Source of the DNA: Allobosea sp. 117
GTDB lineage: Bacteria; Pseudomonadota; Alphaproteobacteria; Rhizobiales; Xanthobacteraceae
DNA: 64,000 nt
Assembly: GCF_000702305.1 (NCBI RefSeq)
Contig: NZ_JNLC01000010.1
Coordinates: 124,001-188,000, forward strand
Direction: 5' to 3'
Within the stretch, counting starts at the first letter, position 1. Each line of letters opens with the position of its first letter. The notes beneath the pieces are model-generated. The model was not told the origin of the DNA. It worked only from the letters and a program-made list of their open reading frames with translations, and ran no database searches. Both the position numbers and the translations under genes were made by a program. This document shows positions 18,401 through 27,400 of the stretch, in pieces.

Positions 18401-20183
18401 TGCCGGCGCCGTTCTCGGTGCCGTTGGTCGCGGTGGCGGTGGCCGTGGTGGTGCCGGTGTTGGTGTAGGTCGCGTTGCCGCCGGCGTCGGTGACGGCGAC
18501 CAGGATGCCGGCCCGCGCGCCGTTGGACGTCGCGCTGGCGCCGCTGTTGTTCTGGTAGGTCGCGGTGCCGCGCGCCGACACGACGAGGATGCCCGCCGAA
18601 CCGGTGGCGGTGGCGTTCACGATGGTCTGGGCCGAGCTGGTGTAGCTGGCGTTGCCGGTCGAGTTCTGCAGCGCCGGGTCGTCGTCGGAATCGGCCGCGA
18701 TCACGCCGATGCCGACCGAGCCGGTGCCGTCATTGGTCACGCTGGTGAAGGCGCTGCTGGTGTAGCTGGCGTTGCCGGAGCCGCCGGTGACGTTGACGAT
18801 GATGCCCGCGCTCTTGTCCTGGCCGGCCGTCACGGTCGTGCTGCCAGAGCTCGAATAGCTGGCGCCGCCGCCGCCGCCGGTCGCCAGCACCGCGATGCCG
18901 GCCGCGGAGCCGTCGGACAGGGTGGTGGCGCCGTTGTTCTGGTAGCTGGCGGAGCCGTGCTCCGAGATCACGCCGATGCCGACCGAGCCGGTATTGGTCG
19001 CGGTGACGTCGGTGAAGCCGGAATTGACGTAGCTGGCATCGCCCGAGCCCGAGCCGCCGTCGGGATCGTCGACGTTGAGCACCGCGATGCCGCCGGAATC
19101 GGTGCCCGTCGCGGTGACCGTGGTGGTCTTGGTGTTGTTGTAGAGCGCGTCGCCGCTGCCGTTCTGGACGATCACGCCCAGCGCCACGCCGCCGGTGCCG
19201 GTCGCCTGGAAATTGTTCGAGCCGCCCCCGGTGCTGCTGTAGTCGGCATTGCCGCTGCCGGTATCGACGACGACGACGAGGCCCGCCTTGTTGCCCGAGG
19301 CGGTGACCGAGCCCGTGTTGTTGTAGTCGGCGGTGCCGCCCTGGGAGATCACCGCGCCGCCGATCGAGCCTTCGATGTTCGCCCCGGCCTGGAAGGTGGC
19401 GTTCGAGGAATTGTTGAAGACGGCATTGCCACTCTGGCTCAGGGTGAGCATGCCGACGTCGTTGCCGGAGATGAAGAGACCGGAGCCGCTATTGTTGAAG
19501 GTGGCGGTTCCGGAGGCGGCGATCACGCCGACGCCCATGATCTTCGTATTTTCGGGATCCGTGTCGATATTGGTCGACCGGTAGGTGTTGTTGGAGCCGA
19601 AATTGTTGAACGTCGCCGTTCCCGAGCTCCGGTTCTGCAGCACCACGCCGATATTGCCGCCCTGAACCAGCGTGCTGCCGCCATTGCCGTTGTAGACGAG
19701 GCTGGCATTGGTGGTGGGGTCTTCGCCGTCGCGGGCCGAGTTGCGCACGCCGACGCCGCCGACATTGCCGAGCAACTGGACGTTCGAGCCGACATTCACC
19801 GTCGCGCTGTGGCCGCTGCCGTTCTCCAGGCCGCCGGCGATCGCGAGGTCGCCATCGTCGTTGTTGGTGACGACCGCGCCGTTCTCGATCGTCGCCGAGG
19901 CGCTTTCGTCGTCGCCGTAGAAGATACCGCCGTCATTGTCGGTACCGTCGCAGGTCATGTCGGTGTCGGGGCCCGGCCCGATGCCGTCCGAGCAATCCGC
20001 CAGCGCGCGATGCGGCGCGAGTGTCAGGCCGAACAGCACGGTGGCAAGTGCCGTGCCGAGCAGAAGTGGCGCCCGTCCGACGGTGCGCTTCGCAAAAGGC
20101 TGGGCCTCTCCCAGTACGGGTGTCCGGACCTGCTTCTGCGGCTGTCCGTTGTTCACCCGTGACAAACGCTTGGAACTCGTCAT
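12462..20183 (-). CDS. Giant repeat-containing autotransporter (type V secretion)
   Basis: A 2573-residue outer-membrane autotransporter. The extended signal region reaches a hydrophobic core (LLLGTALATVLFGLTLA) and ends HRALA-D. The passenger (about 70-2290) is rich in Gly, Asn, Ser, Thr and Ala, as in right-handed beta-helix passengers. Two cysteines near its start are the only ones I noticed. Residues about 430-1195 are tandem repeats of 129-134 residues with recurring ASYTNTGTT, GAGILVSVSGGA, LYTSSGSTT and GSAGILVSSARG. The last ~275 residues form an autotransporter beta-barrel ending in aromatic GVRYQW, as BAM recognition requires. Likely surface adhesin or biofilm protein (inference). 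The ATG at 20183 fits the signal peptide and a G-rich ribosome site. Confidence 0.93.
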   Translation of the reverse strand: MTSSKRLSRVNNGQPQKQVRTPVLGEAQPFAKRTVGRAPLLLGTALATVLFGLTLAPHRALADCSDGIGPGPDTDMTCDGTDNDGGIFYGDDESASATIENGAVVTNNDDGDLAIAGGLENGSGHSATVNVGSNVQLLGNVGGVGVRNSARDGEDPTTNASLVYNGNGGSTLVQGGNIGVVLQNRSSGTATFNNFGSNNTYRSTNIDTDPENTKIMGVGVIAASGTATFNNSGSGLFISGNDVGMLTLSQSGNAVFNNSSNATFQAGANIEGSIGGAVISQGGTADYNNTGSVTASGNKAGLVVVVDTGSGNADYSSTGGGSNNFQATGTGGVALGVIVQNGSGDALYNNTKTTTVTATGTDSGGIAVLNVDDPDGGSGSGDASYVNSGFTDVTATNTGSVGIGVISEHGSASYQNNGATTLSDGSAAGIAVLATGGGGGASYSSSGSTTVTAGQDKSAGIIVNVTGGSGNASYTSSAFTSVTNDGTGSVGIGVIAADSDDDPALQNSTGNASYTSSAQTIVNATATGSAGILVVSARGTATYQNNSGASATSNGARAGILVAVTDAGGNATYTNTGTTTATATATNGTENGAGILVSVAGGAGSASYTSSGSTTATATGINSAGILVSAADSTTNPALPDSTGNASYISSAFTNATATNTGSAGILVSSARGTATYQNNGAATAQASGARAGILVTVTDAGGNASYTNTGTTVASATEAKGAGILVSVAGGPSDALYTSSGSTTAVASGINSAGILVSAADSTTNPALPDSTGDASYLSTAFTQAVATNGGSAGILVSSARGAATYQNNNGAMAFASGARAGILVAVTDAGGNASYTNTGATTASANETKGAGILVSVSGGASDALYTSSGSTTATATGTNSAGILVTAADSTDPLLPDSTGDASYTSTASTFASATNTGSAGILVSSARGAATYQNNNSATAEAHGGRAGILVAVTDAGGNASYTNTGTTTASALETKGAGILVSVSGGASDALYTSSGSTTTTATGINSAGILVSAADSTDPLLPLSTGDASYISTAFTQATATNTGSAGILVTSARGTATYQNNNGATAQASGARAGILVAVTDAGGNASYTNTGNTTASANQSDGAGILVSVTGGAGDAIYLSSGITNVTAAGTNAAGIAVLATDSTTDPALPLSTGDASYLSTAFTQVTATNTDSGGITVVSTRGSASYVSTAGSDISGAQAGILITTLDGTGSATYVSTATALVDAVEPDSNGIVVASSGGSAGYLSTGVGTQISGVLSAVTVAGQTGMSSYQSTGATLTGSADGLLVVNEYGNVSVLSNDTIVGTNGNGARIAKAGYEGGITAVFDGSTTAMNGDGITVAAATSNPYPDSTPGPAGPSIPAPAATTVDFTLNGAVDATLSGVKLVASSESEAGQNSGNTILTATLAGTSSVTSDGIADDEAGVLALSLSTTGTADITLALNQGDGATTGVVRSAGNGVAAIATSPAGGMSDVDILGSIFAGRNGLVAAREGNFGGVDVYLGPNTVIDAGENGVIASQDKGSGGVVTVLSDARIIAGESGLLAINTGGSATATTNNLITAHGDFGAGVTTENGDATLIVNAAIDGAPDTGAGAIVQGNGNIFVDINAPVDANTTGVMGTSIAGTGNIDIDVDGRIRSDGTGILSVKNGDGDTTIDVNAAIGGLSAAATGASGIQFTGLQGSGDVSIVTTTQGQINASDFGITATKAFSDGNVNILTNATIEAGTTGINVSQLGSNGNVRVVSTQSITAGRSGINIESANGTGRIDVNFAPFRSITAGRDGIAATKDGLGTGGINVTVGQQATIQAGRDGIFTSNGSLFGDVNVTVGNNTSVQAGRDGVTALNEARSSSTTVLLGTSTTTRAGDEAVVASAVDNVLIDIGASSLVAGDTDNTNSGKAINVTGSTNATINLNANSTALGSGQGFGDAVVSIASTNSAVFNISAGSLVTSWSYFRTSPIAAASDAAINATGGATTVNNYGTLFGLVSMSNQNDVLNNFSSNTWVTVGENYFGGGNDLVNNVGRTVTAMQGGLAENTSFQGLETFQNGDGAGLQAGTLTMIDGDTLGMTAPRDITFTSGVFQAITAGPLGTPGNSRLEVDAYLGGPGTTADRLVIGGLDVNGNPVSNDTLVTLGQTEIFIADKNAGGVGAFNPDGILVVQIQNGATIGKNDPNGATPSFLISPDTPNWDSKFGGVLEKGLFFYDILVGSLDGGLTNDVFLVGVPDHEVFEMPVFVTGAQNIWYETSGLWLDRQADLRSVLINPTIVPGATIVTKDAGIVKAPPLVQKGIDGPGVWMKALGSWADREASSTYQIMNGTYTYDTSYNQHTYGLIGGIDLGKTTDTSTWMFGVMAGYISSSLNFKASETSGAYTGGTVGLYGTYINGGFFIDALAKADILKLDYNVPSLANIDYTGEKVDSNTYGFTIDSGYRFDMGNKSFVEPVATFSYATVDMGNLKGITDTDVSFDGESTRASLGLRVGGNLYESDAYWVEASGTARLWYEFDGDNTALIINPGAPFTAVDDFGGAFGEFTGSLNWFGRTNGLSAFANGSVKFNNDYTAGAAQLGVRYQW
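16540..18900 (-). repeat. Tandem ~387-402 bp coding repeats in the autotransporter passenger
   Basis: The marker CGACCAGGATGCCGGCC (plus-strand reading, small variants) recurs at 16931, 17318, 17705, 18095 and 18497, giving spacings of 387, 387, 390 and 402 bp, all multiples of three. Flanking units become degenerate on both sides. Near-identity of adjacent units implies recent unequal exchange or gene conversion, so copy number may vary between strains and be miscounted in assembly. Confidence 0.85.
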
Positions 20184-20675
20184 GCGCCCCCCGCCCCCGA
20201 TGCGGCACACCAAATGCTACGACGAGAAACGAGACGCCCCCCACGGACAGCCCACTCTCGCAGGTTGAACCTATCCAAGCGCAAACGCACCGACAAGCGC
20301 GTGCCGGAGGTCCGGAGAGGGTCCCGCTTCGTCATGCTGCGAAGCAATCGTCTGGGTTGCATCAAAAAATGGGCTTAATCTCAGATGGTTAAGCGCGGAT
20401 ATCGGATTTTCCGCTGCGTCGGCGAGATCGATTCACCGCCAGAAATCCACGATGATCGTGCCATTTCTGCCACGCGAGACATTTGTGTGCATGCAGATCG
20501 AAGTCGAGGGACGCCGCATGCGGCGCCGATGCCGGCATCCCGTCCGGTTCAGCCCCGGCCAGGATTGCAGACTGATTCGGCCACGGACCGGGTCGGTGGC
20601 GATGTCGGCCCGGTATTTCAGTGTGGAATCAAGGCGAAGCCTGATTGAAGCGGCGCCGGCAAACGATCATGCGGG
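20184..20675. other. 492-bp intergenic region upstream of the autotransporter
   Basis: No convincing gene is present. The short frames here lack ribosome sites and family-like sequence. The region holds the autotransporter leader, a 14-bp perfect palindrome CGCCGCATGCGGCG (20512-20525), and a hairpin with an adjacent A/T run described separately. It is somewhat less GC-rich than the genes around it. No clear -35/-10 pair for the autotransporter was found. Confidence 0.6.
20364..20394 (-). terminator. Weak hairpin-plus-T-tract, possible terminator of the Wzy/WaaL-like gene
   Basis: GCTTAA (20373-20378) and TTAAGC (20389-20394) pair across a 10-base loop. On the minus strand a run of six T follows. 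It lies about 280 bp beyond the stop of the upstream gene, so it may alternatively belong to a transcript starting within the gap. Confidence 0.35.
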
Positions 20676-21947
20676 CTACGAAGGCGATGGACTCGGCGCC
20701 TGCTGCATTCTCGGTGTCTGCTGCGCCCGTGCCCGCAGCGAGGCGACCGCGAAGCCCCACACGCCGCCCATCAGCAGGAAATAGTGCCGCCAGTGGTCGG
20801 TGTCGATGATGAAGCTCTCCAGCGCATCACCCACATAGGTCCCGTAGATGGCGATCAGGCCCGCCTGCCACGGGGTCTTCACCAGCGCCCCCTTCAGACC
20901 GATCCAGAGCGTGAGCGCGACCAGAACGGCGTAGGCGATGCCGCCGCCCCAGCCATAGGCGTAGAAGGCGGCGAGATAGGTGTTGTGCGGGTCGTTGCCG
21001 AACATGATCTTGAACTGGCGCGGACCGGTGCCGTTCGGGTAGTCGAAGATGGTCAGGAAGCCGCGTAGCTGGTTGCCGAAGCGCCCGGCTTCGCCCTGGT
21101 CGTAATAATTGGTGAGATTGACGCGCTCCGTGAACATGGCGCTCAGCGAGCTGAACGACAGCAGCAGCGCCAGCAGGGCCGCGATGCAGAGCACCCCGAG
21201 AACTGACAGGTTGATCAGCCTGAGGCGGAACATCGGGTCGCGATTGGTGAAGAACATCAGGGCCAGCATGATGCCGCCGGAACCGGCGAGATGGCCCCAC
21301 GCACCGCGGGAGAAGGACAGGAAGAGCCCGAGCAGAATGACCAGTATGGTGATGACGGTGCTCAGCCGGAAGCGGTCATAGATGATCCTCTGCAGGAGGA
21401 AGAGGACCGGCAGGACGAGGAAGGGCCCGTACACGTTCGGGTCCTTGAACGTCGCCTTGGCCCGTCCGGCGAGCAGCAGCAGGCTCTCGCCGCCCTTGGG
21501 CGTGGCGAAATAGCCGATGATGCCGAGAAGCGCGGCGAGCACAGCCGCCCGTATGTACCAGCGCTCCAGCACGGCCAACCGCCGCTCCGGATGCTGCGCG
21601 AAGGCGACCGCGAAGATGACGACGGAGATCTCGAAATAGACGGTGATCAGGTAGTACATGATCGCCTTGGAATCGAACACCACCTGCAGCGCCGAGAAGG
21701 CGCCGAACACCGCCAGCAGGCCGAGCGTGAGAATGAGCGGTGCCAGGGCGCGGGGTATAGGCGCACGCGCCAGGAACAGGGCGATCCCGACGATCAGGAC
21801 GGCGACCTCGTAGGGCGCCGGCTCGATGAACACCAAGAAGCTGATGAGCAGCGCGAAGGCGAGGCAGCCGTCGACGAGGCTGTCGACGCTGATCCGCGCC
21901 GGGATGTAGGGCGCGATCCTGTCGAATTCGGGATTGGTCTGCGCCAT
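20676..21947 (-). CDS. O-antigen ligase/polymerase family membrane protein
   Basis: A 423-residue polytopic membrane protein with roughly ten hydrophobic helices and one larger periplasmic loop. It matches the Wzy_C/WaaL-type fold: FSRGAWGHLAGSGG before the loop, DPHNTYLAAFYAYGWGGG after it, where the H-N-T-Y pattern is typical. Such proteins join or polymerise undecaprenyl-linked glycans in the periplasm. No polysaccharide cluster surrounds it, so the glycan is unknown. The start MAQTNPEFD at 21947 is preferred; the preceding in-frame codons are arginine/proline-rich and implausible. Confidence 0.82.
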   Translation of the reverse strand: MAQTNPEFDRIAPYIPARISVDSLVDGCLAFALLISFLVFIEPAPYEVAVLIVGIALFLARAPIPRALAPLILTLGLLAVFGAFSALQVVFDSKAIMYYLITVYFEISVVIFAVAFAQHPERRLAVLERWYIRAAVLAALLGIIGYFATPKGGESLLLLAGRAKATFKDPNVYGPFLVLPVLFLLQRIIYDRFRLSTVITILVILLGLFLSFSRGAWGHLAGSGGIMLALMFFTNRDPMFRLRLINLSVLGVLCIAALLALLLSFSSLSAMFTERVNLTNYYDQGEAGRFGNQLRGFLTIFDYPNGTGPRQFKIMFGNDPHNTYLAAFYAYGWGGGIAYAVLVALTLWIGLKGALVKTPWQAGLIAIYGTYVGDALESFIIDTDHWRHYFLLMGGVWGFAVASLRARAQQTPRMQQAPSPSPS

Positions 21948-22147
21948 CGCGGGATCATCCTGCGGTTCGCCGGGCGGGTCTCGCCGTCGGGGAGCGCCCG
22001 GGCGAGCCGATGACGGTCGTATCGCATACACGCTTTAAGAACGCGTTGCGCTTCACGATCGCTTTGTCGCGCGCCCCGCTTGCCGCGGGCTGCGCCCATC
22101 CGCCTCAAAAAGCCGACGCCGTAGCTGTGATCCGGCCGGCAGGGCGC

Positions 22148-22153
22148 TATATT
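22148..22153 (+). promoter_or_regulatory. -10-like hexamer upstream of tal
   Basis: TATATT stands out in a GC-rich leader 72 bp before the transaldolase ATG. A matching -35 is not convincing. Confidence 0.3.
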
Positions 22154-22225
22154 CTCCAATAGAACATATGCGAAGAGACGGTGCGCCGCGCGGTCCGCGC
22201 CGGCCATTGCGAAGGAAGAACAGGC

Positions 22226-23197
22226 ATGCCTTCAAAGCTCGACCAGCTTCGTGCGATGACCGTGGTGGTCGCCGATACCGGCGACATCGAAGCGGTCCGG
22301 CGCCTGAAGCCGCAGGATTGCACGACCAATCCGACCCTGCTGCTGAAGGCGGCGGGGATCGCGGCCTATGCGCCGCTGGTGGACGAGGCGATCGCGTGGG
22401 GCCGCCGGCAGTCCGGCGCGCGCGAGGCGGTGGTGCGGGCGGTCTGCGACCGGCTCGCGGTCAATTTCGGCGCCGAGCTCGCGGGCATCGTGCCGGGCCG
22501 CGTCTCGACCGAGGTCGATGCCGACCTTTCCTTCGATACCGAGGCGAGCATCGCCAAGGCGCGCGCGCTCATCGCCGCCTATGCCGAGCGCGGCGTCGGC
22601 CGCGAGCGCATCCTCATCAAGATCGCCTCGACCTGGGAGGGCATCCGCGCGGCGGAGGTTCTCCAGAAGGAGGGCATCGACTGCAACATGACGCTGCTCT
22701 TCGCGCTCGCCCAGGCGGCGGCCTGCGCGGATGCCGGCGCCTTCCTCATCTCGCCCTTCGTCGGGCGCATCCTCGACTGGCACGTCAAGGCGGGCGGCGG
22801 GCCGTTCACCGCCGAGACCGATCCCGGCGTCGTCTCGGTGCGGCAGATTTATGCCTATTACAAGAAGCACGGCATCCCCACCGTGGTGATGGGCGCCTCC
22901 TTCCGCAACACCGGCGAGATCGAGGCGCTGGCGGGCTGCGACCGGCTCACCATCGGGCCGGGCCTGCTCGATGAGCTCGCCGCCGACGAGGGAGCACTGC
23001 CGCGCCGGCTCGATCCGTCGCGGACGGAAGGCGCCCCGGCCCGCCTCGCGCTCGACGAGAAGGCGTTCCGCTTCGCGCTGAACGAGGACGCGATGGCGAC
23101 CGAGAAGCTTTCGGAAGGTATCCGCCAGTTCGTCAAGGACCTGCGCGAGCTGCGCGTGCTCGTCGCCAAGCGACTGGAGGCGGCGCAGGCGGCCTGA
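22226..23197 (+). CDS. tal: Transaldolase (TalB-type)
   Basis: A pentose-phosphate-pathway enzyme that transfers a dihydroxyacetone unit between sedoheptulose 7-phosphate and glyceraldehyde 3-phosphate. At 323 residues it matches the classic TalB length (about 317), not the short TalC form. Visible motifs are [13 protein letters not shown] near residue 32 and [11 protein letters not shown], which carries the Schiff-base lysine, followed by [14 protein letters not shown] and [13 protein letters not shown] at 22226 follows GAAGGAAGAA at suitable spacing. The TauE-like gene starts 18 bp downstream and may be cotranscribed. Confidence 0.96.
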   Translation: MPSKLDQLRAMTVVVADTGDIEAVRRLKPQDCTTNPTLLLKAAGIAAYAPLVDEAIAWGRRQSGAREAVVRAVCDRLAVNFGAELAGIVPGRVSTEVDADLSFDTEASIAKARALIAAYAERGVGRERILIKIASTWEGIRAAEVLQKEGIDCNMTLLFALAQAAACADAGAFLISPFVGRILDWHVKAGGGPFTAETDPGVVSVRQIYAYYKKHGIPTVVMGASFRNTGEIEALAGCDRLTIGPGLLDELAADEGALPRRLDPSRTEGAPARLALDEKAFRFALNEDAMATEKLSEGIRQFVKDLRELRVLVAKRLEAAQAA

Positions 23198-23215
23198 CCG
23201 CCCCGCTCGATCGCC

Positions 23216-23974
23216 ATGATGGGTCCCGACATCGCCTTCGCGCTCGCCGCGGGCGCGGCGGCCTTCGCCGTCGGAACCGGCAAGGGTGGCGTGCCGATGA
23301 TCGGCATGCTCGCGGTGCCGATCCTCTCGCTGGTGATGCCGCCGATCGCCGCCGCCGGCCTGCTGCTGCCGGTCTATGTGGTCAGCGACATGTTCGGCGT
23401 CTGGGCCTACCGGCGCGAATATTCCGGGCGCAACCTCGCCATACTCGCTCCCAGCGCGGCGGTCGGCATCGCCGTCGGCTGGGCCACCGCCTCGATCGTC
23501 TCCGAGGCGTTCGTGCTGCTGATGGTCGGGATCATCGGGGTGAGCTTCTGCCTCGCGAGCTGGTTCGGCCGGCGCTCGGCGGAGCCGCACCGGGCCGACG
23601 TGCCGCGCGGGCTGTTCTGGGGCGCGGTGGCCGGCTTCACCAGCTTCGTCACCCACGCGGGCGGACCGCCCTACCAGATGTATGTGGTGCCGCAGCGGCT
23701 GCCGAAGATGGTCTATGCCGGCACCTCGACGATCTTGTTCGCGGCGATCAACTGGATGAAGGTGCCGCCCTATTGGGCCCTGGGGCAGTTCTCCCCCGGC
23801 AATCTCAAGGTCGCGCTGCTGGTGATGCCGGTGGCGATCGTCGCCACCTTCGTCGGCGTGCGCCTGACCCGCACCATCCCCGAGCGGCTGTTCTACCGCC
23901 TGGTGATGGCGGCGCTGTTCCTGCTCTCGCTGAAGCTGCTCTACGACGCCCTGCGCAGCTTCGCGGGAGCCTGA
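23216..23974 (+). CDS. Sulfite exporter TauE/SafE family membrane protein
   Basis: A 252-residue integral membrane protein with about eight hydrophobic helices, and a duplicated-half organisation typical of TauE/SafE. The first half has GTGKGGVPMIGMLAVP and the second half GFTSFVTHAGGPPYQMY, the characteristic glycine/proline repeats. Members export or import sulfite, sulfoacetate or other organic anions; the substrate here is unknown. Linkage to transaldolase does not resolve it. Two consecutive ATGs open the frame and the first is used. Confidence 0.88.
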   Translation: MMGPDIAFALAAGAAAFAVGTGKGGVPMIGMLAVPILSLVMPPIAAAGLLLPVYVVSDMFGVWAYRREYSGRNLAILAPSAAVGIAVGWATASIVSEAFVLLMVGIIGVSFCLASWFGRRSAEPHRADVPRGLFWGAVAGFTSFVTHAGGPPYQMYVVPQRLPKMVYAGTSTILFAAINWMKVPPYWALGQFSPGNLKVALLVMPVAIVATFVGVRLTRTIPERLFYRLVMAALFLLSLKLLYDALRSFAGA

Positions 23975-23982
23975 ACGCAACG

Positions 23983-24013
23983 AAAAACCCCGGAGCGGAG
24001 GACCGTTCCGGGG
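23983..24013 (-). terminator. Strong intrinsic terminator of trxA
   Basis: CCCCGGAGCGG and CCGTTCCGGGG make an 11-bp stem (one G-T pair) with an AGGA loop. On the minus strand it is followed immediately by five T. It lies about 30 bp after the trxA stop, between trxA and the convergent TauE-like gene. Confidence 0.85.
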
Positions 24014-24044
24014 CTCGTCAGTATGACTGGGTCGCTGGCCGCGA

Positions 24045-24365
24045 TCAGATCGCGCTGTTGATCCACTGCACCAGCTTCGCCTTCGGCGCGGCGCCGACCT
24101 GCCGCGAGGCGAGCTTGCCGTCCTTGAACAGCAGCAGCGTCGGGATCGACATGATGCCGTATTTCGAGGCGGTGGCCGGGTTCTCGTCGACGTTCAGCTT
24201 GACGATCTTCAGCTTGCCGTCGAGCTCGCCGGCGACCTCGTCGAGCACCGGGGCGACCATGCGGCAGGGACCGCACCACTCGGCCCAGAAATCGACCAGC
24301 ACCGGTTCGGAGGACTTGATGACGTCGGACTCGAAGGACTGGTCCGACACTTTTTCGACGCCCAT
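24045..24365 (-). CDS. trxA: Thioredoxin
   Basis: A 106-residue cytoplasmic disulfide reductase with the canonical active site WCGPC in [18 protein letters not shown] and the cis-proline region [11 protein letters not shown]. It passes electrons from thioredoxin reductase to ribonucleotide reductase, methionine sulfoxide reductases and others. The frame is open upstream, but ATG at 24365 ([12 protein letters not shown]) matches normal thioredoxins. It lies 79 bp beyond addA on the same strand, a position often seen in alphaproteobacteria, with its own terminator. Confidence 0.97.
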   Translation of the reverse strand: MGVEKVSDQSFESDVIKSSEPVLVDFWAEWCGPCRMVAPVLDEVAGELDGKLKIVKLNVDENPATASKYGIMSIPTLLLFKDGKLASRQVGAAPKAKLVQWINSAI

Positions 24366-24409
24366 GGCGCAACCTTTCCGGAAAACAGATTGGAGAGAGT
24401 TGGCTGAAA

Positions 24410-24426
24410 GGTAGGTAGTGCCTACC
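24410..24426. promoter_or_regulatory. Short palindrome between addA and trxA
   Basis: GGTAGG-TAGTG-CCTACC forms a 6-bp inverted repeat 45 bp upstream of the trxA start. It could be an operator for trxA or a weak addA terminator (TTT follows on the minus strand). Confidence 0.35.
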
Positions 24427-24444
24427 GGGGCCGTCAAGGCGCCG

Positions 24445-27400
24445 TCACTCCGACGTGAGGGAAGAGACCGCCGCCGCGACCGCCTCGCGCAGCACCTCAT
24501 GCACCACCGGCCCCGCCGTATAGACCAGAACGGCGTCTATCGCCCTGTCGGGAAACAGCTTTCCGATGAGGTGTGCATAGAGGGCGAGCTGCGCCCTGTG
24601 CGTGGCGGGAACCTGCCCTGCCGCCTGCGGGGGGCGCGCATCGGTCTTGAAGTCTGCGATCAGGACCCGGTCGGCCGCGACATGCACGCGGTCGATTCGG
24701 CCCGACACGGTGACGCCGGGCGCGATCTCGCCGGCGACCGGCACCTCGGCACGGCTGCCGGGCGCGAACAGCTTGGCCAGCGCCGGATGGTCGAGCGTCG
24801 CCAGCGCCTCCTCCACCAGCTCCGCGCGGATGTCGTCGCCGAGATCGGCGGCGAGGTTGGCGAGCAGGCGTCCGCCGGCCTCGCGCCGCTGCGGCGGCTC
24901 GATGCCGGGCAGGCCGGCGAGCAGCCGGTGTACGAGGTCGCCGCGCCGCAGCGAATGGGCGGCCGCCAGCCGGTCCGCCGCCGAACGGGCGGAGGCCGCT
25001 CTGGGAGCCTGATCCTGTGTCTCCAGCGCCGAGGGCACGACCCGGCGCGGCGGCGTCGAGGCGGCGACCGGGCGGAGCATCCGCTCGAGCATATGCCGCT
25101 CCTCGGCCGCCAGCGTCTCCATGGGCGGGGCTGCGGAGGGAGCGCTTCCGGGCGCGCCGGAGCCCTGCGGCTGCGGGCGCCAGCGCAGCACCTGTCCGTC
25201 GAAGCCGATGGCGGGCGCCTCGACCGCCTCGGCGGCGAGAGCGGCGCGCACCAGCTCGTACCAGCATTCCGGCCGGCGCTGATTTCGGCCGTCGGCGCCG
25301 CACACCACCAGCGCGGTCTCCGCGCGGGTGAGCGCGACATAGAGCAGCCGGCGATATTCCTCATGGGCCGCGGCGGTCAGCCGATCGCGCAGCGTGGCGA
25401 GTGCCGGCGTGTCGGTCTTTTTGCTCGGTGCCAGCAGCGCGACTCGGCGCCCGCTTTCCGTCTCCGCCTTGATGAGGCCGTCGTCGTTGCGGGCGTTGGG
25501 TAGCGTGGTGGTGTCGGCGAGGATCACATAGGGCGCCTCCAGCCCCTTGGCCCCGTGCACCGTCATCACCCGCACCTCGTCGCGCCCGGCCTCCATGTCG
25601 CGCTTGGTGTCGGCGCCGCCGCGCCGCAGGAAGGCGAGGAAGCCCGGCAGCGAGGGCGTCTCGACCCGCTCATAGGTGCGGGCGAGCGCCAGCATCTCGT
25701 CGAGCGCGTCCGCCGCTTCCTCGCCGAGCCGCGCCAGCATCTTCGCGCGGCCGCGCTCGCGGCCGAGCACGCGGGCGTAGAAATCGAACGGGCGCAGCGC
25801 CAGCGCATCGGGCCTGAGCCGCTCCAGCATGGCCGCCGCCGCACCCCAACTCGACTTTTCACCGGCGCGGGCGCGCAGCGTCTCGCCGAGCCGTGCGGTG
25901 CGGCGGGCGCACAGCGCGATCAGGTCGTTGTCGTCGAGGCCGAAGAGCGGGCTCTTCAGCGCGCAGGCAAGGGAGAGCTCGTCATCCGGCGAGACCAGCG
26001 CGTCGCCGAGCGCCATCAGGTCCATCACCGCGATGTGCTCGGCGACGATGAGGCGGTCGGCGCCGGCGACCGGAACGCCGGCGTTCTTGAGCTCGCGGAT
26101 GATCGCCTCGAACAGCGCGTCGCGCCGCCGCACCAGAATGAGGAAGTCGCCCGGCCGCGCCGCGCGGGAGCCCTCGGCATCGCGCGCGGCGAGCGGCAGC
26201 GGGACCTTCACATAGGCACCGATATGCGCCGCGATGTTGCGGGCGAGACGCGTCTTCGGGTCGTCCTCGCGCGGCGCGTCGAGCGGCTTCTGCCACGCGT
26301 CGACCTCGGCTTTCTCGCCCGGCGCCTCCGGCGTCCATATCTCGACCAGGGAGGGCATGTTGCGCACCGCCTCGTGGCTGGTCGCTTCCGGCTCGGCGGT
26401 GAGGCCGTGAAACGCCTCCTCGCGTCCGAACACCGTGTCCACCGCCGCCATGATGCCGGGCGCCGAGCGGAAGGAGTGGCGCAGCTTCACATGGTCGAAG
26501 CTCGCCGCTGGCGCCGTCCGCGCCAGTTCCTCGCGCATCGCGTTGAAGCGGCGCGGATCGGCGCCCTGGAAGGAGAAGATCGACTGCTTCTCGTCGCCGA
26601 CCACGAACAGCGTGCGGGTCTCGGTGTGCGCGCCGGCGCCGGCGAAGAACTCGGCGACCAGCGGGCGGATCACCTCCCACTGCTCGGGGCTGGTGTCCTG
26701 CGCCTCGTCGAGCAGCACATGGTCGATGCCCTGATCGAGCTTGTAGTGCACCCAGGCCGAGGCGCCCGAGCCGAGCAGCTTGCGCGCCGCCTTGATGAGG
26801 TCGCCGAAATCGAGCACGCCGCGCGCGCGCTTGGCCGTCTCGTAGCGGGCGACCGCCGCGCGGGCGATGGTCAGCGCCGCGATGCTGCGCTCGGCGGCCC
26901 GGGCGGCGGTGATCTGCTCCATCAGCCGACCGATGCGATCGCGCTCGGTGAGCAGCACGGGATAGTCGGCGCGGATTTCGGCCTTGCCGAACTGGCTGTC
27001 AGCACGAGGCTTGCTGTCCTTGGTGAGGAAGACCTCGGCGTAGCGTCCGGCGCGTTCCTCCTCCCCGGCAAGCGCGGCGGCGACGAGGGCGGCGCCGCGC
27101 TCGGTGATGCGCCCGTCGAGCTGCATGAACACCTGCCCAAGCGGACGCCATTCGGCGTGCGGGATCAGCGCCCCGCCGACGATGCGGCGCTCGATCTCCT
27201 CGGCGCATTCCGGGCTCGTGCAGCCGACCAGCCGGCGGACGTCGTCCTCGCTCGCGTCCAGCGCGTCCGGCTCGGCGATCAGGCCGGCGACCAGCTTGTC
27301 GATGCCGCCGTCCGACATCTCCTCGACGATCAGCGCGAAAGCGCGCCCGAGCGGGCTGTCGGGCGCGCCGGCGGCCTCCAGCACCACCTCGGTGCGCACG

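Noticed and set aside
16540-18900. CRISPR-like array
   Set aside because: Repeat units are about 390 bp, coding and in frame, with no short repeat/spacer alternation and no cas genes.
12318-20162. A 2614-codon open frame on the plus strand opposite the autotransporter
   Set aside because: It is an antisense shadow produced by high GC and biased codons. It has no signal, domain or ribosome site, and the minus-strand frame encodes a clear autotransporter.
20385-20648. An 87-codon plus-strand frame upstream of the autotransporter
   Set aside because: No ribosome site, no recognisable sequence and low-quality composition; left as intergenic.
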